From Halichoerus grypus (lineage: Eukaryota > Chordata > Mammalia > Carnivora > Phocidae): 64,000 nucleotides of DNA. Both the position numbers and the translations under genes were made by a program. This document shows, in pieces, positions 11,801 to 22,056 of the stretch (position 1 is the stretch's first letter; every line of letters starts with the position of its first letter). The stretch spans positions 1 to 64,000 of the forward strand of contig NW_027555047.1 of the NCBI RefSeq assembly GCF_964656455.1. The letters run 5' to 3'. Under the pieces are notes generated by a model. The model saw nothing but the letters and a program-made list of their open reading frames with translations. It searched no databases and was not told where the DNA came from.

Positions 11801-13234
11801 CTTAACTCACATCCTGGTTATGGGGCTAGTACCATTCGAGAGGGTGTGTGTGCCGCCTTAAACACAGCCACCTAACTCGAAGGAAAAACTCGGTTGAGAG
11901 CCTGTGCTGCAGGTAAAACAGCTGCTCCTGAGGGTGGCAGCATTTTGTGGTGTGCGTGCGTGAGAGCACTGCAAGGGAGTCCAAAGCTTTTTGCGAGTGA
12001 GACTCAGGCCCCTGCGAAAGGCAGAACACGACTCCCCATGTGTTTGACCAAGCTAGCACGGCAGCCCCACATTTGCATGGCAGTCTAATAGCTAGCGTTC
12101 TAACTCGAAGAAACAACACGGTAGAGAAATCGTGCTTTAGCTACCATCCACGTCTCTGAGGGAGGAAGCACTTTCCAGGCTACCGTGGGTGAGAGCCTGG
12201 GGAACGGGTTCCTTACGTGAGACCGAGGGAGAAGAAGTCCGGGCCACAAGGCACCTCTCGACTCAGCTCTTGTTACCTGAAGCTAACGCTACTGCTCCAT
12301 GTGTGCATAGGAATGCTAAGTGCTCCACACTGTTTTGGCAGAAAGAAGCCGGTCAAGAATCCCAGCTTCAGCTCATTCGCCTCTCCACAGGGTGGCAGGA
12401 TTTTCAACTCTGCTTGAGTGCAAACCTGGGGAATGAGTCCCAGCAGAATTCCGAGGCAGAAATAAGCATGGGCAGGAGGCAGCTATCGACTCAACTCTTG
12501 TTTCGGGAAACTAGATCGGCTCTCCCGTGTGTGCGTGTAGTCCTAAGTGCCATCCACCCAACGGAAAGGAACAAAAGTGCGGAGGACCCGTGCCTCAGCA
12601 AAGATCGCCCTTCCTGAGCGTGCACTTCATCTGTTGTGTGTTTTTGTGAAAGCATGAGAAATGGAACCTAAACGTAACTCGGAGTGAGAAGCAGGCCTGG
12701 AAGGAAGGCTGCTGTCGACTCCCCTCTTGTTTGAGGAGATTAGCACTGCTGTACCCTGTGTGCCTGGAAGCCTAGTTCCCAGGCTACTAACACCAAGAAT
12801 CAATGCTATAGAGTTACTGCGCTTGAGTTAACATTGCCGTTCCTGAAGCCAGAGGAATTTGACAGTGCTCGTGTCTGTCTGAGAGCCCGGGGAAAGGGTC
12901 CCATACGTGAAATGGAGTGAGAAACAGGCCGGAGCGGAAGGCAGTTCTCAACTCACCTCTTGTTTATGAGGCTAGTACCCTTGCCCCGGGTGTGCCTGCA
13001 GGGCTAAAGCCAACCACCTAACTCAAAGGAACAACTCTGTAGAGATTTCCTGCTTCGGCTAAAGTAGCCATGCCGGAGGGTGGACGCATTTTGCTGTGTG
13101 CATGCGTGAGCGCACTGCAAGTGAGTCCAGACCCATTTTCCGTGTGGGACTCAGGCCCCGGCAGAAGGCAGAACATGACTCCCCACTTGTTTCCTGAGGC
13201 TAGCACTGCGGCCCCACTTTTGCATGGAAGTCTA
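8826..13234 (+). repeat. Macrosatellite unit 3
   Basis: Full unit, shorter (TA)n form. The only private change seen is a C run of 5 instead of 6 at 9084-9088, inside the polypyrimidine tract of the L1. All six satellite blocks are present. Confidence 0.96.
8840..9538 (-). mobile_element. L1: LINE-1 fragment, unit 3
   Basis: Copy of the same insertion, 699 bp because one C is missing at 9084-9088. Duplications at 8826-8839 and 9539-9552. The ORF2 remnant 9317-9536 is frame-shifted at (TA)n. Confidence 0.95.
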
Positions 13235-16200
13235 ATAGCAAGCGTTCTTTTTTTTAATTATTATTTAATGTTTTTATTGTTATGTTAATCCCCATACATT
13301 ACATCATTAGTTTTAGATATAGTGTTCCATGGTTCATTGTTTGTGCATAACACCCAGTGCTCCATGCAGAACGTGCCCTGCTCAATACCCATCACCAGGC
13401 TAAGCCATCCTCCCAGCCCCCTCCCCTCTAGAACCCTCAGTTTGTTTTTCAGAGTCCATCATCTCTCATGGTTCTTCTCCCCCTCCGATTTTCCCCCCTT
13501 CATTCTTCCCCTCCTGCTGCATTCTTCTTCTTCTTTTTTTCTTTCTTAACATATATTGCATTATTTGTTTCAGAGGTACAGATCTGAGATTCAACAGTCT
13601 TGCACAATTCACAGCGCTTACCAGAACACATACCCTCCACAGTGTCCATCACCCAGTCACCCCATCCCTCCCACCCCACCCCCCACTCTAGCAACCCTCA
13701 GTTTGTTTCCTGAGATTAAGAATTCCTCATATCAGTGAGGTCATATGATACATGTCTTTCTCGGTTTGACTTATTTCGCTCAGCATGATACCCTCCAGTT
13801 CCATCCACGTCGTTGCAGATGGCAAGATCTCATTCCTTTTGATGGCTGCATAATATTCCATTGTATATATATATATACCCCCTCTTCTTTATCCATTCAT
13901 CTGTTGGTGGACATGGCTCTTTCCACAGTTTGGCTATTGTGGACATTCATAGCAAGCGTTCTAACTCGGAGAAACAACACTGAAGAGAAACCGTGCTTTA
14001 GCTACCGACGACCTCTATGTGGGAGGAAGCAGTTTAGGGTGTACGGTGGGTGAGAGCCTGGGGACGGGTTCCGTTTCGTGAAATCGAGGGAGAGACAGGC
14101 CGGAGAGAAGGCAGCTCTCAACTCAAACCATGGTTATGGGGCTAGTACCGTTGCCCCGGGTGTGTGTGCAGGCTTCATGAAAACTGCCTAACTCGAAGGA
14201 AAAACTCGCTGGAGAATCCATGCTTCAGCTAAAAGAGCCGCTCCTGAGGGTGGAAGCATTTTGTTGTGTGCGTGCATGAGAGCACTGCAAGGGAGTCCAA
14301 AGCTTTTTGTGAATGAGCCTCAGGCCCCAGCAGAAGGCAGAACACGACTCCCCATGTATTTCATCACGCTAGCACGGCAGCCCCACTTTTGCATGGAAGT
14401 CTAACAGCTAGTGTTCTCACTCGAAGAAACAACACTGTAGAGAAACCGTGCTTTAGCTACCGTCGACCTCTAGACGGAGGAAGCATTACACGGAGTACCG
14501 TGGCTGAGAGCCTGGGGAACGGGTTCCATACGTGAAACCAAGGGAGAAATAGGTCCGGGCACAAGGCACCTCTGGACTCAGCTCTTGCTACCTGAAGCTA
14601 AGACTACTGCTCCATGTGTGCTTGGAATGCTATGTGCTCGACCCTGACTGGGAAGAAACAAGCCTGTAAAGAATCCCAGCTGCAGCTCATTCGCCTACCA
14701 GGCTACTAACACCAAGAATCAATGCTGTAGCCTTACTGCGCTTTAGCTACCATTGCCGTTCCTGAAGCCGCAGGAGTTGTATAGTGCTCGTGTATGAGAG
14801 ACCGGGGAAAGGGTCCCATACGTGAAATGGAGTGAGAAACAGGCCGGTGCGGAAGGCAGCTCTCAACTCACCTCTTGTTTATGAGGCTAGTCCCCTTGCC
14901 CCGGGTGTGCCTGCAGGCCATAAGCCAACCACCTAACTCAAAGGAACAACTCTGTAGGGAATTCCTGCTTCGGCTAAAAGAGCCATGCCTCAGGGTGGAC
15001 GCATTGTGTGGTGTGCATGCGTGAGTGCACAGCAAGGGAGTCCAAAACCATTTTCCTTGTGAGACCCAGGCCCCGGAAGAAGCCAGAACACGACTCCCCA
15101 CTTGCTCCATGAAACTACTACTGCGGCCCCACTTTTGAATGGAAGTCTAATAGCTAGCTTTCTAACTCGAACAAACAACACTGTAGACAAACCGTGCTTT
15201 AGCTACCGTCGACCTCTCTGTGGGCGAAGCAGTTTAGGGTGTACTGTGGCTGAGAGCCTGGGGACGGTTTCAATATCGTAATATCGGGGGAGAGACAGGC
15301 CGGTACAGAAGGCAGCTCTCAACCCACATCATGGTTATGGGGCTAGTACCGTTGCCCAGGGTAAACACAGCCACCTAACTCGAAGGAGAATCTCGGTTCA
15401 GAGCTTGTGCGTCAGGTCAAACAGCTGCTCCTGAGGGTGGCAGCATTTTGTTGTGTGCGTGCGTGAGAGCACTGCAAGGAAGTCCAAAGCTTTTTGCGAG
15501 CGAGACTCAGGCCCCAGCGAAAGGCAGAACACGACTCCCCATGTGTTTCATCACGCTAGCACGGCAGCCCCACTTTTGCATGGAAGTCTAATAGCTAGCG
15601 TTCTAACTCGAAGAAACTACACAGCAGAGAAACCGTGCTTTAGCTACCGTCGACCTCTCTGTGGGCGAAGCAGTTTAGGGTGTACTGTGGCTGAGAGCCT
15701 GGGCACAGTTTCAATATCATAATATCGGGGAGAGGCAGGCCGGTACAGAAGGCAGCTCTCAACACACATCATGGTTATGGGGCTGCTACCGTTCGCCAGG
15801 GTGTGTGTGCAGGCTTCAACACAGCCACCTAACTCGAAGGAAAACTTGATTGAGAGCCTGTGCTTCAGGTAAAACAGGTGCTCCTGAGGGTGGCAGCATT
15901 TTGTTGTGTGCGTGCGTGAGAGTAGTGCAAGGGAGTCCAAAGCTTTTTGCGAGTGAGACTCAGGCCCCAGCAAAAGGCAGAACACGACTCCCCATGTGTT
16001 TGACCAAGCTAGCACGGCAGCCCCACATTTGCATGGCAGTCTAATAGCTAGCGTTCTAACTCGAAGAAACAACACTGTAGAGAAACCGTGCTTTAGCTAC
16101 CGTCGACCTCTCTGTGGGCGGAGCAGTTTAGGGTGTACTGTGGCTGAGAGCCTGGGGACGGTTTCAATATCGTAATATCGGGGAGAGACAGGCCGGTACA

Positions 16201-17644
16201 GAAGGCAGCTCTTAACTCACATCCTGGTTATGGGGCTAGTACCATTCGAGAGGGTGTGTGTGCCGCCTTAAACACAGCCACCTAACTCGAAGGAAAAACT
16301 CGGTTGAGAGCCTGTGCTGCAGGTAAAACAGCTGCTCCTGAGGGTGGCAGCATTTTGTGGTGTGCGTGCGTGAGAGCACTGCAAGGGAGTCCAAAGCTTT
16401 TTGCGAGTGAGACTCAGGCCCCTGCGAAAGGCAGAACACGACTCCCCATGTGTTTGACCAAGCTAGCACGGCAGCCCCACATTTGCATGGCAGTCTAATA
16501 GCTAGCGTTCTAACTCGAAGAAACAACACGGTAGAGAAATCGTGCTTTAGCTACCATCCACGTCTCTGAGGGAGGAAGCACTTTCCAGGCTACCGTGGGT
16601 GAGAGCCTGGGGAACGGGTTCCTTACGTGAGACCGAGGGAGAAGAAGTCCGGGCCACAAGGCACCTCTCGACTCAGCTCTTGTTACCTGAAGCTAACGCT
16701 ACTGCTCCATGTGTGCATAGGAATGCTAAGTGCTCCACACTGTTTTGGCAGAAAGAAGCCGGTCAAGAATCCCAGCTTCAGCTCATTCGCCTCTCCACAG
16801 GGTGGCAGGATTTTCAACTCTGCTTGAGTGCAAACCTGGGGAATGAGTCCCAGCAGAATTCCGAGGCAGAAATAAGCATGGGCAGGAGGCAGCTATCGAC
16901 TCAACTCTTGTTTCGGGAAACTAGATCGGCTCTCCCGTGTGTGCGTGTAGTCCTAAGTGCCATCCACCCAACGGAAAGGAACAAAAGTGCGGAGGACCCG
17001 TGCCTCAGCAAAGATCGCCCTTCCTGAGCGTGCACTTCATCTGTTGTGTGTTTTTGTGAAAGCATGAGAAATGGAACCTAAACGTAACTCGGAGTGAGAA
17101 GCAGGCCTGGAAGGAAGGCTGCTGTCGACTCCCCTCTTGTTTGAGGAGATTAGCACTGCTGTACCCTGTGTGCCTGGAAGCCTAGTTCCCAGGCTACTAA
17201 CACCAAGAATCAATGCTATAGAGTTACTGCGCTTGAGTTAACATTGCCGTTCCTGAAGCCAGAGGAATTTGACAGTGCTCGTGTCTGTCTGAGAGCCCGG
17301 GGAAAGGGTCCCATACGTGAAATGGAGTGAGAAACAGGCCGGAGCGGAAGGCAGTTCTCAACTCACCTCTTGTTTATGAGGCTAGTACCCTTGCCCCGGG
17401 TGTGCCTGCAGGGCTAAAGCCAACCACCTAACTCAAAGGAACAACTCTGTAGAGATTTCCTGCTTCGGCTAAAGTAGCCATGCCGGAGGGTGGACGCATT
17501 TTGCTGTGTGCATGCGTGAGCGCACTGCAAGTGAGTCCAGACCCATTTTCCGTGTGGGACTCAGGCCCCGGCAGAAGGCAGAACATGACTCCCCACTTGT
17601 TTCCTGAGGCTAGCACTGCGGCCCCACTTTTGCATGGAAGTCTA
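13235..17644 (+). repeat. Macrosatellite unit 4
   Basis: Full 4410-bp unit with the shorter (TA)n form. I found no private change, so it serves as the reference for the short form. Confidence 0.96.
13249..13948 (-). mobile_element. L1: LINE-1 fragment, unit 4
   Basis: Copy of the same insertion, 700 bp. Duplications at 13235-13248 and 13949-13962. The ORF2 remnant 13727-13946 is frame-shifted. Confidence 0.95.
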
Positions 17645-17658
17645 ATAGCAAGCGTTCT
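17645..17658. repeat. Left L1 target-site duplication (reference unit)
   Basis: The 14-mer atagcaagcgttct ends block F and directly precedes the T tract of the antisense L1. It matches the right copy perfectly. Confidence 0.95.
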
Positions 17659-17683
17659 TTTTTTTAATTATTATTTAATGTTT

Positions 17684-17689
17684 TTATTG
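17684..17689 (-). promoter_or_regulatory. L1 polyadenylation signal AATAAA (reference unit)
   Basis: The plus strand reads tttatt, which is AATAAA on the L1 sense strand, some 17 bp before the A tail. It is a canonical L1 3' end and recurs in all units (44-49 in unit 1). If satellite DNA were transcribed on the minus strand it could be used as a cleavage signal, but no evidence shows that. Confidence 0.7.
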
Positions 17690-17879
17690 TTATGTTAATC
17701 CCCATACATTACATCATTAGTTTTAGATATAGTGTTCCATGGTTCATTGTTTGTGCATAACACCCAGTGCTCCATGCAGAACGTGCCCTGCTCAATACCC
17801 ATCACCAGGCTAAGCCATCCTCCCAGCCCCCTCCCCTCTAGAACCCTCAGTTTGTTTTTCAGAGTCCATCATCTCTCAT

Positions 17880-17958
17880 GGTTCTTCTCCCCCTCCGATT
17901 TTCCCCCCTTCATTCTTCCCCTCCTGCTGCATTCTTCTTCTTCTTTTTTTCTTTCTTA
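17880..17958 (-). other. Polypurine tract of the L1 3' UTR (reference unit)
   Basis: About 75 bp that is nearly pure pyrimidine on the plus strand, so polypurine on the L1 sense strand, with G runs of 5-6 and GAA repeats. A polypurine tract is a known feature of mammalian L1 3' UTRs. One of the few length changes, in unit 3, falls in its C run. Confidence 0.75.
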
Positions 17959-18069
17959 ACATATATTGCATTATTTGTTTCAGAGGTACAGATCTGAGAT
18001 TCAACAGTCTTGCACAATTCACAGCGCTTACCAGAACACATACCCTCCACAGTGTCCATCACCCAGTCA

Positions 18070-18094
18070 CCCCATCCCTCCCACCCCACCCCCC
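18070..18094 (-). other. G-quadruplex-type motif in the L1 3' UTR (reference unit)
   Basis: The plus strand has five C runs of 4, 3, 3, 4 and 6 bases separated by one or two bases. The minus strand therefore fits the G-quadruplex pattern of four or more runs of at least three G with very short loops. It is present once per unit (431-455 in unit 1). Confidence 0.75.
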
Positions 18095-18273
18095 ACTCTA
18101 GCAACCCTCAGTTTGTTTCCTGAGATTAAGAATTCCTCATATCAGTGAGGTCATATGATACATGTCTTTCTCGGTTTGACTTATTTCGCTCAGCATGATA
18201 CCCTCCAGTTCCATCCACGTCGTTGCAGATGGCAAGATCTCATTCCTTTTGATGGCTGCATAATATTCCATTG

Positions 18274-18290
18274 TATATATATATATATAC
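18274..18290. repeat. (TA)n microsatellite inside L1 ORF2 relic (reference unit, longer form)
   Basis: A tatata run after ccattg and before cccctc. Two lengths differing by one TA occur among units. The longer form is in units 1, 5-9 and 12-14, the shorter in units 2-4, 10, 11 and 15. Slippage-prone repeats can change independently, but the blockwise distribution suggests copying along the array. Confidence 0.9.
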
Positions 18291-18360
18291 CCCCTCTTCT
18301 TTATCCATTCATCTGTTGGTGGACATGGCTCTTTCCACAGTTTGGCTATTGTGGACATTC

Positions 18361-18374
18361 ATAGCAAGCGTTCT
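18361..18374. repeat. Right L1 target-site duplication (reference unit)
   Basis: Second copy of atagcaagcgttct, followed by aactcgg, the start of block A. Other block boundaries read atagctagcgttctaactcg without interruption. The empty insertion site is therefore still visible, for example at 20456. Confidence 0.95.
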
Positions 18375-18815
18375 AACTCGGAGAAACAACACTGAAGAGA
18401 AACCGTGCTTTAGCTACCGACGACCTCTATGTGGGAGGAAGCAGTTTAGGGTGTACGGTGGGTGAGAGCCTGGGGACGGGTTCCGTTTCGTGAAATCGAG
18501 GGAGAGACAGGCCGGAGAGAAGGCAGCTCTCAACTCAAACCATGGTTATGGGGCTAGTACCGTTGCCCCGGGTGTGTGTGCAGGCTTCATGAAAACTGCC
18601 TAACTCGAAGGAAAAACTCGCTGGAGAATCCATGCTTCAGCTAAAAGAGCCGCTCCTGAGGGTGGAAGCATTTTGTTGTGTGCGTGCATGAGAGCACTGC
18701 AAGGGAGTCCAAAGCTTTTTGTGAATGAGCCTCAGGCCCCAGCAGAAGGCAGAACACGACTCCCCATGTATTTCATCACGCTAGCACGGCAGCCCCACTT
18801 TTGCATGGAAGTCTA
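18361..18815 (+). repeat. Satellite block A (455 bp, two ~227-bp subunits; reference unit)
   Basis: First satellite block after the L1. The first half starts ttctaactcggagaaac. The second starts at cctaactcgaaggaaaaac near 18599. The two halves align as diverged copies that share the words ctaactcg, gagagc and caggcc followed by gaaggcag. No gene is seen. Confidence 0.85.
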
Positions 18816-19561
18816 ACAGCTAGTGTTCTCACTCGAAGAAACAACACTGTAGAGAAACCGTGCTTTAGCTACCGTCGACCTCTAGACGGAGGAAGCATTA
18901 CACGGAGTACCGTGGCTGAGAGCCTGGGGAACGGGTTCCATACGTGAAACCAAGGGAGAAATAGGTCCGGGCACAAGGCACCTCTGGACTCAGCTCTTGC
19001 TACCTGAAGCTAAGACTACTGCTCCATGTGTGCTTGGAATGCTATGTGCTCGACCCTGACTGGGAAGAAACAAGCCTGTAAAGAATCCCAGCTGCAGCTC
19101 ATTCGCCTACCAGGCTACTAACACCAAGAATCAATGCTGTAGCCTTACTGCGCTTTAGCTACCATTGCCGTTCCTGAAGCCGCAGGAGTTGTATAGTGCT
19201 CGTGTATGAGAGACCGGGGAAAGGGTCCCATACGTGAAATGGAGTGAGAAACAGGCCGGTGCGGAAGGCAGCTCTCAACTCACCTCTTGTTTATGAGGCT
19301 AGTCCCCTTGCCCCGGGTGTGCCTGCAGGCCATAAGCCAACCACCTAACTCAAAGGAACAACTCTGTAGGGAATTCCTGCTTCGGCTAAAAGAGCCATGC
19401 CTCAGGGTGGACGCATTGTGTGGTGTGCATGCGTGAGTGCACAGCAAGGGAGTCCAAAACCATTTTCCTTGTGAGACCCAGGCCCCGGAAGAAGCCAGAA
19501 CACGACTCCCCACTTGCTCCATGAAACTACTACTGCGGCCCCACTTTTGAATGGAAGTCTA
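18816..19561 (+). repeat. Satellite block B (746 bp, an internally deleted F-type block; reference unit)
   Basis: The opening ~290 bp aligns with the start of block F: agcctggggaacgggttcc, then the ctgaagcta and agctcattcgcct words. The sequence then jumps at about 19108 to ccaggctactaacaccaag, which in block F lies about 400 bp further on. The rest aligns with the last two subunits of F. B is therefore F minus about 401 bp. No gene is seen. Confidence 0.85.
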
Positions 19562-20002
19562 ATAGCTAGCTTTCTAACTCGAACAAACAACACTGTAGAC
19601 AAACCGTGCTTTAGCTACCGTCGACCTCTCTGTGGGCGAAGCAGTTTAGGGTGTACTGTGGCTGAGAGCCTGGGGACGGTTTCAATATCGTAATATCGGG
19701 GGAGAGACAGGCCGGTACAGAAGGCAGCTCTCAACCCACATCATGGTTATGGGGCTAGTACCGTTGCCCAGGGTAAACACAGCCACCTAACTCGAAGGAG
19801 AATCTCGGTTCAGAGCTTGTGCGTCAGGTCAAACAGCTGCTCCTGAGGGTGGCAGCATTTTGTTGTGTGCGTGCGTGAGAGCACTGCAAGGAAGTCCAAA
19901 GCTTTTTGCGAGCGAGACTCAGGCCCCAGCGAAAGGCAGAACACGACTCCCCATGTGTTTCATCACGCTAGCACGGCAGCCCCACTTTTGCATGGAAGTC
20001 TA
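19562..20002 (+). repeat. Satellite block C (441 bp dimer; reference unit)
   Basis: Two ~220-bp subunits. It is the same type as D and E but about 12 bp shorter, because the join between halves (gcccagggtaaacacagcc) lacks the gtgtgtgtgcaggcttc words present in D. No gene is seen. Confidence 0.85.
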
Positions 20003-20455
20003 ATAGCTAGCGTTCTAACTCGAAGAAACTACACAGCAGAGAAACCGTGCTTTAGCTACCGTCGACCTCTCTGTGGGCGAAGCAGTTTAGGGTGTACTGT
20101 GGCTGAGAGCCTGGGCACAGTTTCAATATCATAATATCGGGGAGAGGCAGGCCGGTACAGAAGGCAGCTCTCAACACACATCATGGTTATGGGGCTGCTA
20201 CCGTTCGCCAGGGTGTGTGTGCAGGCTTCAACACAGCCACCTAACTCGAAGGAAAACTTGATTGAGAGCCTGTGCTTCAGGTAAAACAGGTGCTCCTGAG
20301 GGTGGCAGCATTTTGTTGTGTGCGTGCGTGAGAGTAGTGCAAGGGAGTCCAAAGCTTTTTGCGAGTGAGACTCAGGCCCCAGCAAAAGGCAGAACACGAC
20401 TCCCCATGTGTTTGACCAAGCTAGCACGGCAGCCCCACATTTGCATGGCAGTCTA
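20003..20455 (+). repeat. Satellite block D (453 bp dimer; reference unit)
   Basis: Dimer very similar to E. It is recognised by aactacacagcag near its start and ccagcaaaaggcag near its end. In units 12 and 13 the end of D joins directly to F. A 143-codon minus-strand open frame covers parts of D but has no recognisable homology. Confidence 0.85.
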
Positions 20456-20909
20456 ATAGCTAGCGTTCTAACTCGAAGAAACAACACTGTAGAGAAACCG
20501 TGCTTTAGCTACCGTCGACCTCTCTGTGGGCGGAGCAGTTTAGGGTGTACTGTGGCTGAGAGCCTGGGGACGGTTTCAATATCGTAATATCGGGGAGAGA
20601 CAGGCCGGTACAGAAGGCAGCTCTTAACTCACATCCTGGTTATGGGGCTAGTACCATTCGAGAGGGTGTGTGTGCCGCCTTAAACACAGCCACCTAACTC
20701 GAAGGAAAAACTCGGTTGAGAGCCTGTGCTGCAGGTAAAACAGCTGCTCCTGAGGGTGGCAGCATTTTGTGGTGTGCGTGCGTGAGAGCACTGCAAGGGA
20801 GTCCAAAGCTTTTTGCGAGTGAGACTCAGGCCCCTGCGAAAGGCAGAACACGACTCCCCATGTGTTTGACCAAGCTAGCACGGCAGCCCCACATTTGCAT
20901 GGCAGTCTA
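20456..20909 (+). repeat. Satellite block E (454 bp dimer; reference unit)
   Basis: Dimer that starts atagctagcgttctaactcg, the uninterrupted equivalent of the L1 insertion site. I count 20 CpG dinucleotides in this block type (unit 1 copy), high for bulk mammalian DNA. This is the block that is missing from units 12 and 13. Confidence 0.87.
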
Positions 20910-22056
20910 ATAGCTAGCGTTCTAACTCGAAGAAACAACACGGTAGAGAAATCGTGCTTTAGCTACCATCCACGTCTCTGAGGGAGGAAGCACTTTCCAG
21001 GCTACCGTGGGTGAGAGCCTGGGGAACGGGTTCCTTACGTGAGACCGAGGGAGAAGAAGTCCGGGCCACAAGGCACCTCTCGACTCAGCTCTTGTTACCT
21101 GAAGCTAACGCTACTGCTCCATGTGTGCATAGGAATGCTAAGTGCTCCACACTGTTTTGGCAGAAAGAAGCCGGTCAAGAATCCCAGCTTCAGCTCATTC
21201 GCCTCTCCACAGGGTGGCAGGATTTTCAACTCTGCTTGAGTGCAAACCTGGGGAATGAGTCCCAGCAGAATTCCGAGGCAGAAATAAGCATGGGCAGGAG
21301 GCAGCTATCGACTCAACTCTTGTTTCGGGAAACTAGATCGGCTCTCCCGTGTGTGCGTGTAGTCCTAAGTGCCATCCACCCAACGGAAAGGAACAAAAGT
21401 GCGGAGGACCCGTGCCTCAGCAAAGATCGCCCTTCCTGAGCGTGCACTTCATCTGTTGTGTGTTTTTGTGAAAGCATGAGAAATGGAACCTAAACGTAAC
21501 TCGGAGTGAGAAGCAGGCCTGGAAGGAAGGCTGCTGTCGACTCCCCTCTTGTTTGAGGAGATTAGCACTGCTGTACCCTGTGTGCCTGGAAGCCTAGTTC
21601 CCAGGCTACTAACACCAAGAATCAATGCTATAGAGTTACTGCGCTTGAGTTAACATTGCCGTTCCTGAAGCCAGAGGAATTTGACAGTGCTCGTGTCTGT
21701 CTGAGAGCCCGGGGAAAGGGTCCCATACGTGAAATGGAGTGAGAAACAGGCCGGAGCGGAAGGCAGTTCTCAACTCACCTCTTGTTTATGAGGCTAGTAC
21801 CCTTGCCCCGGGTGTGCCTGCAGGGCTAAAGCCAACCACCTAACTCAAAGGAACAACTCTGTAGAGATTTCCTGCTTCGGCTAAAGTAGCCATGCCGGAG
21901 GGTGGACGCATTTTGCTGTGTGCATGCGTGAGCGCACTGCAAGTGAGTCCAGACCCATTTTCCGTGTGGGACTCAGGCCCCGGCAGAAGGCAGAACATGA
22001 CTCCCCACTTGTTTCCTGAGGCTAGCACTGCGGCCCCACTTTTGCATGGAAGTCTA
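20910..22056 (+). repeat. Satellite block F (1147 bp, five ~229-bp subunits; reference unit)
   Basis: Longest satellite block. It is recognised by aacacggtagagaaatcgtg at its start. Its five subunits are more diverged from each other than D is from E, which suggests that F is the older part. The fourth and fifth subunits match the end of block B. The block ends at the L1 target site. The 142-codon plus-strand frame at 21011-21439 has no recognised domain and I do not call it a gene. Confidence 0.85.
21207..21220 (+). promoter_or_regulatory. Candidate CTCF-core-like motif in block F (reference unit)
   Basis: CCACAGGGTGGCAG matches 12 of 14 positions of a CTCF core of the form CCACTAGGTGGCAG, counted by eye. 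It recurs once per full unit (3568-3581 in unit 1). Related weaker words, CCTGAGGGTGGCAGC, occur in blocks C (19842-19856), D (20295-20309) and E (20749-20763). Block A has ggtggaag in place of ggtggcag. Matches of this quality can occur by chance, and no scoring matrix was run. Confidence 0.3.

Larger units (their letters stand above)
17659..18360 (-). mobile_element. L1: LINE-1 fragment, unit 5
   Basis: Copy of the same insertion, 702 bp, longer (TA)n. Duplications at 17645-17658 and 18361-18374. The ORF2 tail 18137-18358 is open. Confidence 0.95.
17645..22056 (+). repeat. Macrosatellite unit 5 (reference unit for the internal map)
   Basis: Full 4412-bp unit with the longer (TA)n form and no private indel. 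Internal map: left duplication 17645-17658, antisense L1 17659-18360, right duplication 18361-18374 (which opens block A), A 18361-18815, B 18816-19561, C 19562-20002, D 20003-20455, E 20456-20909, F 20910-22056. The block lengths plus the L1 segment add up exactly to 4412. Confidence 0.97.

Noticed and set aside
20056..20487. 143-codon minus-strand open frame in blocks D/E, and the 142-codon plus-strand frame in block F (21011-21439), present in nearly every unit
   Set aside because: No recognisable domain, no family resemblance, and low-complexity-looking composition. They recur only because the units are near identical, and many overlapping frames on both strands are equally open.
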